DNA of 64,000 nt, from positions 124,001 to 188,000 of the forward strand of contig NZ_CAMYLS010000033.1 in NCBI RefSeq assembly GCF_947259345.1. Direction: 5' to 3'. Of this stretch, positions 27,380-36,605 are shown piece after piece. Within the stretch, counting starts at the first letter, position 1; each line of letters opens with the position of its first letter. The stretch is from an uncultured Maricaulis sp. Its GTDB lineage: Bacteria > Pseudomonadota > Alphaproteobacteria > Caulobacterales > Maricaulaceae. Below the pieces are notes generated by a model that had not been told where the DNA came from, did not search any database, and was given only the letters and a program-made list of their open reading frames with translations. A program made the position numbers and the translations under genes.

Positions 27380-28000
27380 ATGACTGATGAACTCGCCACA
27401 GCTCGCGCCGACCTCGCTTTCCTGCGCAATCTGGCCGAAGGTGACCCGCGCCCCTCGGCCGGCGCCAGCCTGCTCCTGATGACAGCCGGGCTCCTCTACG
27501 GATTTGAAACACTTATCCACTGGATCGGTGTAAGCGGCCTTGTCGCTCTGCCGGACTGGGTTCATTTCGCCGCTGCGATAGTCGGGACGGGTGGCTTCCT
27601 CCTCGCCCTTGCCTTCATTCTCTGGATGGATCGGAACCAGCCGACCGGCACGGCTGCGCGCAAGGCCTATGAAACCGCATTCATGGCGGCCGGACTGGCC
27701 AATCTATCCATGGCCTTCGTGTTCGGTTTCAATGCCTTCAGGACCCAGGACTTTACGCTCTGGCTCTATTATGTCCCTGTCGTGTTTGCCCTTCAGGGCG
27801 CCGCCTGGTTTGTGGCGAGCCGTGTTCAAAAGCGTCTGTGGTACGGGGTTGTGGCCATCGGCTGGTACCTGGCCGCTGCCGCGCTCGGGCTGACAATGAA
27901 CGACCCTGCCATGTTCAACCTGATCGCGTCACTGGCCCTGCTGGGCCTGATGGCCGTGCCGGGCTTCGTGCTGTGGCGGTTGTCCCGCGCGGCAGACTGA
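27380..28000 (+). CDS. Polytopic membrane protein of unknown function
   Basis: This 206-residue protein has an N-terminal amphipathic segment (TARADLAFLRNLAEGD) and five to six membrane spans. Its Leu/Phe/Trp/Tyr-rich spans show no catalytic motifs I recognise. It lies 62 bp after the acyltransferase gene and 10 bp before the regulator, so the three are probably co-transcribed. Small membrane proteins of this kind frequently neighbour winged-helix regulators of the HTH_27 type, which suggests the regulator responds to a membrane event. That is inference. Confidence 0.8.
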   Translation: MTDELATARADLAFLRNLAEGDPRPSAGASLLLMTAGLLYGFETLIHWIGVSGLVALPDWVHFAAAIVGTGGFLLALAFILWMDRNQPTGTAARKAYETAFMAAGLANLSMAFVFGFNAFRTQDFTLWLYYVPVVFALQGAAWFVASRVQKRLWYGVVAIGWYLAAAALGLTMNDPAMFNLIASLALLGLMAVPGFVLWRLSRAAD

Positions 28001-28010
28001 TCCGTCCGCC

Positions 28011-28334
28011 ATGAGCACGCCTCCCATCGGCCAGATCGACGAGATCATCCACGGACGCCTCAGGCTTGGTGTGATGACCTATCTCGCCCAGGCCGAAGTC
28101 GCCGACTTCAACGAACTCAAAGCTGCCCTGGAGGCCACCCAGGGCAATCTTTCCGTTCACCTGCGCAAACTTGAAGAGGCCGGATACGTCACCATCGAGA
28201 AGAGCTTTCTCGATCGCAAACCATTGACCCGGGTCAGGCTTTCCAAGGCTGGCCGGGCCGCCTTCAGCCGCTATGTCGATGCCATGGCCAATCTGCTCGG
28301 CCAATTGGGCGCACCAGACGGGAGCGGAGACTAG
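28011..28334 (+). CDS. Winged-helix transcriptional regulator (HTH_27 / MarR-like)
   Basis: This 107-residue single-domain DNA-binding protein has the HTH in [24 protein letters not shown] and the wing in [13 protein letters not shown]. The pattern [16 protein letters not shown] is typical of short HTH_27 regulators. It has no sensor domain. It is last in the unit behind the 26036-26062 palindrome and is the obvious candidate to bind it. The stop overlaps the convergent prfB gene by 4 nt. Confidence 0.88.
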   Translation: MSTPPIGQIDEIIHGRLRLGVMTYLAQAEVADFNELKAALEATQGNLSVHLRKLEEAGYVTIEKSFLDRKPLTRVRLSKAGRAAFSRYVDAMANLLGQLGAPDGSGD

Positions 28335-29459
28335 GCCTCCTCCTCCTCGCCGCCAACGCGGGCGGCCAGTGCAGCGGCCATGAAGTCATCGAGATCGCCG
28401 TCAAGAACGCCGCCGGTGTTCGACGTTTCGACATTGGTGCGGAGGTCCTTGACCATCTGGTAGGGCTGCAGGACGTAGGAGCGGATCTGGTGCCCCCAGC
28501 CGATCTCGGTCTTGCTGTCAGCTTCCGCCTGCGCGGCGGCTTCGCGGCGCTGCAGCTCGATCTCGTAAACGCGGGCCCGCAGCATGTCCCAGGCCTGGGA
28601 ACGGTTCTTGTGCTGGGAGCGGTCATTCTGGCACTGGACGACGACCGCCTTTTCCTCCCCCGGCATGTCATAGGTCAGGCGGACGGCACTGTCGGTCTTG
28701 TTGATGTGCTGACCGCCAGCACCAGAGGCGCGATAGGTGTCGGTCCGGACCTTCGATTCATCAATATCCACCTCGATCGCATCATCGATCTGCGGATAAA
28801 CCCCGACGGACGAGAAGCTGGTATGACGGCGGGCGCTGGAATCAAACGGTGAGATCCGCACCAGGCGATGAACCCCGGTCTCGGTCTTCAGCCAGCCATA
28901 GGCATTCTCGCCCTTGACCAGAAGCGTGGTCGATTTGAGGCCCGCCTCTTCGCCGGCCTGCTCTTCCATGATCTCGACCTTGTGGCCGTGTGCATTGGCC
29001 CAGCGCGAATACATGCGCGCGAGCATGGCGGCCCAGTCCTGGCTTTCGGTGCCACCGGCGCCGGAATGGATTTCCACAAAGGCGTCATTGCCGTCGGCTT
29101 CCCCGGAGAGCAGCGTCTCCAGCTGGGCCCGGCGCATGCGTTCGGCGAGACGGTTGAGACCGGCGATGGCCTCCTCGACCATCTCCTCATCATCTTCCAT
29201 CTCGGCCATCTCGATGATCTCGAGACTATCAGCGAGCTCCTGTTCGGATTCGACGACCGTATTGATGGCGCTTTCCAGCCGGTTGCGCTCGCGCATCAGA
29301 GCTTGCGCCTGTTGCGGCTGGTTCCAGAAGTCGGGGTCTTCCGACTTCGCATTCAGTTCATCGAGGCGTTTCTGGGCAGTATCCCAGTCAAAGACGCCTC
29401 CTCAGCAGGCCAACTGCCTGCTGGATTTCGTCGGACAGGGTCTGGATGTCAGCGCGCAT
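28331..29459 (-). CDS. prfB: Peptide chain release factor 2, with programmed +1 frameshift
   Basis: The gene is read in two frames. ATG 29459 opens a 23-codon frame that ends at TGA 29390-29388. A +1 shift at CTT-TGA-C enters the main frame (GAC from 29389), giving a 375-residue protein. The main frame has RF2 features: [13 protein letters not shown] (SPF anticodon-like motif) and the catalytic [12 protein letters not shown] (GGQ). Upstream of the slip site, AGGAGG sits at the same spacing as in E. coli. Translation of the first frame gives [12 protein letters not shown], a normal RF2 N-terminus. Without the shift only an internal ATG (29296) would be called, losing ~54 residues. It lies downstream of mrcA and converges with the regulator gene. 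Confidence 0.95.
29387..29402 (-). promoter_or_regulatory. RF2 autoregulatory +1 frameshift site
   Basis: On the minus strand: AGGAGG, CGT, CTT, TGA, C. The Shine-Dalgarno-like hexamer lies three bases before the slippery CTT, and the in-frame UGA is the codon RF2 itself recognises. Low RF2 slows termination and favours the shift into the productive frame. The mechanism is known for the family. Confidence 0.93.
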
Positions 29460-29564
29460 GGGCATTCAATCCTGCGATTCTTGAAAAAGCATGTCGTGGG
29501 AACGGGATAATCAGAGCGGCCTGCCGAGACAAGCCGTGGCGTGCAGACCGACGCGCCGTTGCGA

Positions 29565-32069
29565 TCAGTAGAGGCCGCCCAGCTCGTCTTCTTCTTCTTC
29601 ATCCTCCCCGTCTTCCTCTTCGGCGAGCAGGAAGGCCAACGGATCATCGCTGACGGAGGACCGCGCGAAACTGAGCCCGCTTTCTTCCTCGTCCGTCTGG
29701 CGTGACGGCTCGGTGCCGGGGCGGAAAGCCTCCAGAATAACCCCGGACTGACCCAACACACCCGGCTCGCCCGTCCCGTGGCTGACCGGGACAAGTCGGA
29801 CACCTGGCGGCACACGGAAGGGTGCGACCGGATATCCTTCCAGCGCCACTTCAAGGAAGTCGCGGGCGATCGGAGCAGCGACGCGGCCCCCAGCCTCCCC
29901 GCTGCCGAGCTGGTACGGCGTGTCAAAGCCGACGTAGACACCGACAACCAGATCGGGGCCGAACCCCATGAACCAGGCATCGCGGAAATCATTGGTCGTT
30001 CCAGTCTTGCCTCCGAGCGTCCAGGGCAGAGGCCGCAGGGCCGTACCGGTCCCGCGCTGAACCGCGCCTTCCAGCATGTGAACGACCTGATAGGCGGTCA
30101 CTGGATCAATCACCTCTTCGCGCGTTTCCGGGAAGAGCGGTTCGAGCACGTCGCCCGGCTCCCACGCATCGACATCACAGGTTTCGCAAGGCAGGACTTC
30201 ATGCGCGAAGATTGTCGCGCCGGTGCGATCCTGGACCCGGTCGATAATGGTGGGCTCGACGCGTCGACCGCCATTGACCATGGTCGCATAGGCCGAGACC
30301 AGCCGATAAAGCGTGGTCTCGCCAGCGCCCAATGACATTGCCAGAACCGGCTCCAGATCGTCGTAGATACCAAAGCGTACGCCGTAATCGACGATCGGCG
30401 CCATGCCCATTTCCTGGGCCAGACGGACCGTCATGACATTCCGCGACAATTCCAGGCCCAGCCGGAGGGTCGACATGCCGTAATAGCGCTCCGAATAATT
30501 GGACGGCATGTAGAAGCGCTCATCCGGTCCACCGGACGCGATGAAAGGCGCATCCAGGATCAGGCTGGCCGGGGTATAGCCATTGTCCAGCGCGGAGGCG
30601 TAGACGAAGGGCTTGAAAGCCGAGCCCGGCTGACGACGGGCCTGGGTCGCACGATTGAACTGGCTGTGCTGGAAGGAATAGCCACCCACCATCGCCAAGA
30701 CACGCCCGGTGTGCGGATCCATGGCCATGATACCGCCATTGATCGCCGGCACCTGGCGCAGGCCGTACTGGCCGTCCTCATATCCGTCCTGATCAGCCAG
30801 ATTCTCGACAAGAATAACATCGCCGGCCGTGAGCACCTCGGACGGGCGTGATACGACCGGACCGATTTCGCCATCAGGAAAGTTCTCGCGCGCCCATTCG
30901 AGCGCCGACATGGGAATCGAGCCCTCCTCGCCATTGAGGAGACCGATCCGCGCGGATTGGGCGCTGGTTTCAAGCACCACAGCCTGCAGCCAGCCTTCAT
31001 CCAGATCGCGCGGAATCTCGGCTTCGGCCAGGCGTTCGGCCCAATCTTCACCCAATTCGATTGTCGACAAGGCACCACGATAACCGTGGCGGCGGTCATA
31101 GGTTTCCAATCCACTGCGCAATGCATCGCGCGCCGCCAGCTGCATACGGGTATCCAGCGTGGTGCGGATCGAAAGGCCGCCATCGTAGAGCTCGTCCTCG
31201 CCATAGAGCGAGAAGACTTCCCGGCGAACATTCTCGACGAAATACTCGGCCGCGGTGTAGGTCGCGCCGGACAGACGGTCGACCGTTTCCAGCGGCCTCG
31301 CCATGGCTTCCTGGGCCACGGCCTCGCTCACATAACCATTTTCCGCCATGCGCGAGAGCACCCAGTTGCGACGTTCGATCGCCGCTTCGTGGTGCCGGTC
31401 CGGATGATAGTTCGCCGGACCTTTCGGCAGCGCCGCGAGATAGGCAATTTCGTGCAGGTCCAGCTCGTCCAGCGATTTGCCGAAATAGTTCAGCGCCGCC
31501 GCAGCGACACCATAAGCCCGGTTTCCGAGATAGATTTCATTGAGATAGAGCTCGAGGATCTGATCCTTGGTAAAGGCGCGCTCCATACGGCGCGACAAGA
31601 CCATCTCCTGGACCTTGCGTTCGAGGCGTTGCTCGCTGGAGAGCAGGAAATTCTTGGCGACCTGCTGGGTGATGGTCGACGCGCCCTCAAGGCGGCGCCC
31701 GTTCAGGACATTGCCGATATTGGACAGGCCGGCGCGGATGATACCCCGGAAATCGAGCCCGCCGTGTTCGTAGAAATTCTTGTCCTCGGCCGAAATGAAG
31801 GCGTGAACCACATTCTGCGGAATGTTTGCGATCGGCACGAAGACCCGGTGCTCGCGGGCATATTCGGCGATCAACAAGCCATCACCGGCATGAACGCGGC
31901 TCATGATCGGCGGCTCGTATTCGGCCAGCTGCTGATAGTCCGGCAAGTCGTCTGTGACGCGGACGACGTAGATGGCAACAACAATGAAGCCTATGACGGC
32001 CAGCACCGCAGCGGCGATCCCGCCCCAAAGGGCTGTCCGCAAGACATTACGCAAGGTGAAGATCTTCAT
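29565..32069 (-). CDS. mrcA: Bifunctional penicillin-binding protein 1A
   Basis: This 834-residue class A PBP has a short cytoplasmic N-terminus, a membrane span (about 12-35) and a GT51 glycosyltransferase domain with Glu95 in EDKNFYEHGG. A transpeptidase domain follows, with Ser483 in the SAFK motif, a later SRN and the KTG motif in LGGKTGTTND. It polymerises and crosslinks peptidoglycan in the periplasm. The C-terminus is unusually acidic (LLAEEEDGEDEEEEDELGG). It lies between amiC and prfB on the same strand, about 100 bp from each, forming a wall-growth group with amiC. Confidence 0.97.
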   Translation of the reverse strand: MKIFTLRNVLRTALWGGIAAAVLAVIGFIVVAIYVVRVTDDLPDYQQLAEYEPPIMSRVHAGDGLLIAEYAREHRVFVPIANIPQNVVHAFISAEDKNFYEHGGLDFRGIIRAGLSNIGNVLNGRRLEGASTITQQVAKNFLLSSEQRLERKVQEMVLSRRMERAFTKDQILELYLNEIYLGNRAYGVAAAALNYFGKSLDELDLHEIAYLAALPKGPANYHPDRHHEAAIERRNWVLSRMAENGYVSEAVAQEAMARPLETVDRLSGATYTAAEYFVENVRREVFSLYGEDELYDGGLSIRTTLDTRMQLAARDALRSGLETYDRRHGYRGALSTIELGEDWAERLAEAEIPRDLDEGWLQAVVLETSAQSARIGLLNGEEGSIPMSALEWARENFPDGEIGPVVSRPSEVLTAGDVILVENLADQDGYEDGQYGLRQVPAINGGIMAMDPHTGRVLAMVGGYSFQHSQFNRATQARRQPGSAFKPFVYASALDNGYTPASLILDAPFIASGGPDERFYMPSNYSERYYGMSTLRLGLELSRNVMTVRLAQEMGMAPIVDYGVRFGIYDDLEPVLAMSLGAGETTLYRLVSAYATMVNGGRRVEPTIIDRVQDRTGATIFAHEVLPCETCDVDAWEPGDVLEPLFPETREEVIDPVTAYQVVHMLEGAVQRGTGTALRPLPWTLGGKTGTTNDFRDAWFMGFGPDLVVGVYVGFDTPYQLGSGEAGGRVAAPIARDFLEVALEGYPVAPFRVPPGVRLVPVSHGTGEPGVLGQSGVILEAFRPGTEPSRQTDEEESGLSFARSSVSDDPLAFLLAEEEDGEDEEEEDELGGLY

Positions 32070-32166
32070 TGTGCCCTCTGGCCACTCTACCCGCAGGTCA
32101 GACTGTTTGGTTGAGCATGACTCCGAGGCACCATTATGGCCGTGCTCGGTCCGGGATTAAAGGGAG

Positions 32167-33378
32167 TCAGCGAGCCGGAAGTGCAATCGTCTCACGATCG
32201 GCGAACATCTCGTCACCTCGATTGGCAAAATAGTCGTCGATCCCACGCACGATCGAGGTCATCTGGCGACGGCGATAACTGGCCGATGTCAGATTGTCAT
32301 GATCGGCCCGATTGGTCAGAAAACCCATTTCCACCAGAACCGCCGGCACCCGGGAATCAAGCAGAACAAAGAGATTGGCCTGACGGTGCGGGTTCGCCAG
32401 CAGCGGGCCGGCACTGCCGAGATGCTCAAGCAGGACTTCGGCAAAGGCGGATGATTGATTGCGCTTCTCACGCAGCTCCAGCTCCACCAGGATATTGTTC
32501 ACATCGGCTTGCGAGGTGTGGTTGGCGCCTTCCCGCGCACGTTGACGCGCCCGATTTTCGGCCCGGTCATTGAGCGTATAAACGGCTGCGCCCCGAACGC
32601 CGGAGTTCTGGGACGAGTCCGAATGCAGCGAGATGAAGAGATCGGCCCGGGATTCGGCCATCACCCCGACCCGTTGCTCCCAGGACGGATAGATGTCCCG
32701 GTCGCGTGTCAGCAGGACCTCGTAGCGGCCGGTCGCCTCAAGCTGGCGACGCAGCTCACGCGCGGCTTCCAGGGCGATATCGGCTTCGTGCGTGCCATGC
32801 AAACCGATGGAGCCGGGATCACTGCCGCCATGGCCCGCATCGACAACGATCACGCGGCGTTCACGCTGGGGCGGCACATACACGGCCTCAACGCGCTCCG
32901 CGATCAGCGAATCAAGCGAGTCGGCCCGCGTGTGTTCGAAACCGGATGTCGACTGGATATGGCCCGCACTGGCGCGCTCGACATCGATTACCAGACGGTG
33001 ATTGCCACCGGGTGTGGCCGGGTCCAGAGCGAACTGGTTTGTGATGACCGCCGGATGCTCGAGCTCAAACACGACACGAGAGCTGGAGGCAGAATTATCG
33101 AAGAAACGAAAGGCATCCACGAGGCCGTGCCCGACGCCTTCACCCGATGCGAGGCTCGCGACTGACCAGCGCGAGGAGGGCAGATCCACAACCAGCCGAT
33201 CAGCCAGCCCTTCCAAGGTGAACGCCCGGAAATCCGCCGGCTCGGAGGTCTCGATGACAACCCGCGTCGTCGCAAGGTCGACGCCAAAGCGCACATCGCG
33301 CACTTCCTGGTCGGTCAGACCCGGTCCGCAAAGCGTCAGCGCGCCCGTCAACGCCAAGAAAAACTGTTGAACCCGCAT
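32167..33378 (-). CDS. amiC: N-acetylmuramoyl-L-alanine amidase (AMIN + Amidase_3)
   Basis: This 403-residue periplasmic amidase has a signal peptide (MRVQQFFLALTGALTLCG). An AMIN-type domain follows (about 25-135), which targets the protein to septal peptidoglycan. The zinc amidase domain reads VIVVDAGHGGSDPGSIG, then HEADIALEAARELRRQL, with SLHSDSS and VEMGFLTN further on, giving the expected His/Glu/His ligands. It splits septal wall during division. ATG 33378 begins the signal peptide; the longer frame has no family similarity. A 475-bp gap separates it from the divergent rne. Confidence 0.95.
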   Translation of the reverse strand: MRVQQFFLALTGALTLCGPGLTDQEVRDVRFGVDLATTRVVIETSEPADFRAFTLEGLADRLVVDLPSSRWSVASLASGEGVGHGLVDAFRFFDNSASSSRVVFELEHPAVITNQFALDPATPGGNHRLVIDVERASAGHIQSTSGFEHTRADSLDSLIAERVEAVYVPPQRERRVIVVDAGHGGSDPGSIGLHGTHEADIALEAARELRRQLEATGRYEVLLTRDRDIYPSWEQRVGVMAESRADLFISLHSDSSQNSGVRGAAVYTLNDRAENRARQRAREGANHTSQADVNNILVELELREKRNQSSAFAEVLLEHLGSAGPLLANPHRQANLFVLLDSRVPAVLVEMGFLTNRADHDNLTSASYRRRQMTSIVRGIDDYFANRGDEMFADRETIALPAR

Positions 33379-33853
33379 CACTACACCATCGCACACACCG
33401 TGATTCTGTCCACGGCTTTTGCGTAACGCTAGCGCATGGAACTTGACGTTTCGTTGATGCCGGGCCGGAATTTTCCCGAGCAATTCACCCACGGCGCGAA
33501 AGCCTTTTCATCTGCATTCGAATGTTGCATGTTGCCAACGCCTTGGCGACGCACCACCGGATGGCCGGTCGAGTGCGGCAGCCAGGCGCGAAGCGGCCGG
33601 TTCCAGTAATCGGCCACAACGCTAATCGTCGCCCCGGTCCGACCGAAGATTATTCCGGGGCCCCGACCGCCGCGTCCTCCCAGTCATGGAGCGGGACGCT
33701 TATGGTAACTGCCGATGCGCGGGGAGCGCCTGATGCCTAGAGCACTGAAAACAGGCCGCACCCCGTCCATCTCGCCCCCGCCGCCTCTTCCGTCCCTGTC
33801 TCGCCGACTGGCGAGCAGTCGATATTCGAGCGCGCGCGCAGGAGACGACTTTA
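33379..33853. other. 475-bp intergenic region between amiC and rne
   Basis: No convincing gene is present; the small open frames here lack coding character. It must hold the amiC promoter (minus strand) and the rne promoter and long leader (plus strand). Near the rne end I see a 6-bp hairpin CTCGCC-GACT-GGCGAG (33800-33815) and a good ribosome-binding site (AGGAGA ~10 nt before the ATG). RNase E mRNAs are often autoregulated through their leader, which would fit, but I see no conserved motif that proves it. Confidence 0.5.
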
Positions 33854-36496
33854 ATGTCCAAGAAAATGTTGATCGATGCGGGTCACCCAGAAGAGACCCG
33901 CGTCGTCGTGCTCGACGGTTCAAAAGTTGAGGATTTTGATTTTGAAGCGGCCGCCCGCCGCCCCATTCGCGGAAATATCTACCTTGCCAAGGTAACGCGG
34001 GTTGAGCCCTCCTTGCAGGCCGCCTTTGTGGAATATGGCGGCAATCGCCATGGATTCCTGGCCTTCAACGAGATTCATCCCGACTATTACCAGATCCCCT
34101 ATGAGGATCGCGTCGCCCTTGCCGAGGAAGAAGCGTCTGCGGCGGATGAGGACGAGGACGAGCCGGATGACGCCAAGGCCGAACCCGCCCCCTCATCCGA
34201 TGAAGCCAGCGCTGATGGCGAGTCCGACGGCGAATCCGAAGCTCCCGAGACCATCGGCGATGACAGCGAAGACGACGATATCAGCGACCAGCAGGCCGCC
34301 CGTCGTCGCCGTCAGATGCTGCGCAAATACAAGATCCAGGAAGTCATCAAGCGCCGCCAGATCCTTCTGGTCCAGGTCGCCAAGGAAGAGCGCGGCAATA
34401 AAGGCGCCGCCCTGACGACCTATCTCTCGCTGGCCGGGCGCTATTGTGTGCTGATGCCGAACACGCCGCGAGGCGGTGGCATTTCCCGCAAAATTTCCAA
34501 TGCCTCCGATCGCAAGCGGCTCAAGTCGGTGGTGTCCGAGCTGGAACTGCCTAAAGGCGTCGGCCTGATCATCCGGACCGCCGGAGCCTCGCGGACCAAG
34601 ACCGAGATCAAGCGCGATGCCGATTATCTGCTGCGCCTGTGGACGAATATCCGCGAGCTGACCCTGAATTCCGTGGCGCCGTCGCTGATTTATGAGGAAG
34701 GCAATCTGGTCAAGCGCGTGATCCGCGATCTCTACGACAAGGAGATCGACAGCGTGCAGGTGGAGGGCGAAGAGGCCTACAAGGAGGCGAAAGCCTTCAT
34801 GAAGATGCTGATGCCCAGCCACGCCAAGAAGGTCCAGCACTACAAGGAAACCGTGCCGCTCTTCTTGCGTCACCAGTGCGAAGCCCAGCTTGAGGCCATC
34901 TATTCCGACGTCGCCCCACTCAAGTCCGGCGGCTATATCGTCATCAATCCGACCGAGGCCCTGGTCTCGATCGACGTCAATTCCGGTCGGTCGACGCGTG
35001 AGCGCAATATCGAGGCGACCGCGCTCAAGACCAATCTGGAAGCCGCAGCGGAAGCGGCACGCCAGATGCGCCTGCGCGATCTGGCCGGCCTGATCGTCAT
35101 CGACTTCATCGACATGGACGAGAACAAGAATAATCGTGCCGTCGAGAAGAAGATGAAGGACATGCTGAAGCGTGACCGCGCCCGCCTTCAGGTGGGTCGC
35201 ATCTCGCAATTCGGCTTGATGGAAATTTCGCGCCAGCGGCGCCGGTCCAGTCTGCTTGAAGGTTCGACCACGACCTGTCCGACCTGTAAGGGCACCGGCC
35301 ATCTTCGCTCCACCGAATCGAGCGCCCTCGTCGCCCTGCGCGGGCTGGAAAAGGAAGGTACGCGTGGCCGAGCCAAGCGGATCCGCATATCGGTTCCGAC
35401 CGCCGTTGCGATCTACCTCCTCAACGAAAAGCGCGATCACCTTCTGATGATCGAACAGCGCTTCTCCATGCGCATTTCCGTGGAAGCCGATGACTCAATC
35501 CTGGCACCGGAATTCTCGATCGAAGCGCTCGAGAATCGCGAACCGGGCGAGGAATTGACGATGACGCCGCTATCGGTCGAATCGATCGAGGAGATCGAGA
35601 TCCCGGAAACGCCGGAAGAGGACACCGCTGAAAGCGATGACGACAATCGTGACGGGGGCGGGCGCCGTCGTCGCCGCCGCCGTCGTCGCAAGCCATCTTC
35701 CGACGACACCGCCGCCGCCATGGAAGTGGTCAATGTCGAGGGCTCGGACGATGAGGCCGCCGACGCGTCGGGCGATGGCAATAGCAATCGTGACGTCCAA
35801 GCCGAGGATGGTGAGGATCAGCCGCGCCGCCGTCGCCGTCGGGGTCGCCGGGGCGGACGAGGTCGTCGCCGCACCGAAGGGGATATCTCAAACGAGGAAA
35901 GTGCCGCCGCGGACGACAATACCGACGCTGACAAAGCTGCGCCGTCCGACGCTGTGAGCGACGCTCCGGCTGAGACACCCGCCGACGCGGGTCCGGCGGA
36001 AGAAAAGCCCAGGCGCAAGCGCGCACCGCGCCGCAGGAAGGCTGAAACCGAGGCTCCGGCCGAGGCTGCAGCGGAAGCGGCTAGCGAGGCCAAGCCCGAT
36101 ACTCCGGTCGAACCGCCGGCCGCAACCGACGAGGCGCCCAAGAAGCGCACACGGCGTCCGCGGAAGAAGGCCGTAGAACCGGCCGATGACACCCCGGCCG
36201 AAGCAGGTCAGACAGCGACGGCTCAGGAGGCGGCCAAACCGGTCGAGGACGAGGCCCCCAAGCCGAAGCCCCGCACACGTCGCAAGAAAGCCGACGAGCC
36301 GGCCTCTGAAACTGCCAAGCCGCCCGCAAAGGCGGCCGCGAAACCGGCAGCGGCCGCAAAGCCCAGGAAAGCCGCAACGGAATCCGATGACGCCAAACGT
36401 GAAACCGAAAGCGCCGATGCGGACAAGGGCGAGGCCGATGACGGCAAGCCGAAACGCCGCGGATGGTGGAACCGGACAGGTTTGTTCGGAAACTGA
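33854..36496 (+). CDS. rne: Ribonuclease E
   Basis: This 880-residue endonuclease initiates mRNA decay and processes rRNA and tRNA. The N-terminal half is catalytic: an S1 domain (about 35-160) interrupted by an acidic insertion (EEEASAADEDEDEPDDAK and onward to ~140), then the 5'-sensor and DNase I-like domains with SIDVNSGRST and VIDFIDMDENKN. The zinc-link cysteines Cys475 and Cys478 (CPTCKGTG) allow dimer-of-dimer formation. The C-terminal ~300 residues are low complexity, alternating acidic, Arg-rich (RRRRRRGRRGGRG) and Ala/Pro/Lys/Glu blocks. They would bind RNA and degradosome partners, and the protein ends RGWWNRTGLFGN. A probable terminator follows. Confidence 0.97.
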   Translation: MSKKMLIDAGHPEETRVVVLDGSKVEDFDFEAAARRPIRGNIYLAKVTRVEPSLQAAFVEYGGNRHGFLAFNEIHPDYYQIPYEDRVALAEEEASAADEDEDEPDDAKAEPAPSSDEASADGESDGESEAPETIGDDSEDDDISDQQAARRRRQMLRKYKIQEVIKRRQILLVQVAKEERGNKGAALTTYLSLAGRYCVLMPNTPRGGGISRKISNASDRKRLKSVVSELELPKGVGLIIRTAGASRTKTEIKRDADYLLRLWTNIRELTLNSVAPSLIYEEGNLVKRVIRDLYDKEIDSVQVEGEEAYKEAKAFMKMLMPSHAKKVQHYKETVPLFLRHQCEAQLEAIYSDVAPLKSGGYIVINPTEALVSIDVNSGRSTRERNIEATALKTNLEAAAEAARQMRLRDLAGLIVIDFIDMDENKNNRAVEKKMKDMLKRDRARLQVGRISQFGLMEISRQRRRSSLLEGSTTTCPTCKGTGHLRSTESSALVALRGLEKEGTRGRAKRIRISVPTAVAIYLLNEKRDHLLMIEQRFSMRISVEADDSILAPEFSIEALENREPGEELTMTPLSVESIEEIEIPETPEEDTAESDDDNRDGGGRRRRRRRRRKPSSDDTAAAMEVVNVEGSDDEAADASGDGNSNRDVQAEDGEDQPRRRRRRGRRGGRGRRRTEGDISNEESAAADDNTDADKAAPSDAVSDAPAETPADAGPAEEKPRRKRAPRRRKAETEAPAEAAAEAASEAKPDTPVEPPAATDEAPKKRTRRPRKKAVEPADDTPAEAGQTATAQEAAKPVEDEAPKPKPRTRRKKADEPASETAKPPAKAAAKPAAAAKPRKAATESDDAKRETESADADKGEADDGKPKRRGWWNRTGLFGN

Positions 36497-36505
36497 CCAG
36501 GATCA

Positions 36506-36532
36506 GGGTTGTCCGGCACGGCCGGGCAACCC
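36506..36532 (+). terminator. Probable terminator after rne
   Basis: A 12-bp stem GGGTTGTCCGGC / GCCGGGCAACCC with one G-U pair and a 3-nt loop starts 9 bp after the rne stop. The following sequence (ATCTTGGCTCTT) is only moderately T-rich. Confidence 0.55.
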
Positions 36533-36605
36533 ATCTTGGCTCTTGCGGCGTCATGGGGTGACGCTGCTAACATAGGCCGAGCGGGGGCCGATCAGTGGAG
36601 GCAGG

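Noticed and set aside
27513-27520. TTATCCAC, a DnaA-box-like octamer
   Set aside because: It is a single imperfect copy inside a membrane-protein coding region with no AT-rich unwinding element or clustered boxes, so it is no origin.
34193-35440. 415-residue minus-strand open frame antisense to rne
   Set aside because: It opposes the conserved RNase E catalytic domain and has no motifs or ribosome-binding site.
35640-36490. Arg/Lys/Glu/Ala repeats at the 3' end of rne looking like tandem DNA repeats
   Set aside because: They are low-complexity coding sequence of the RNase E tail, not a separate repeat element.
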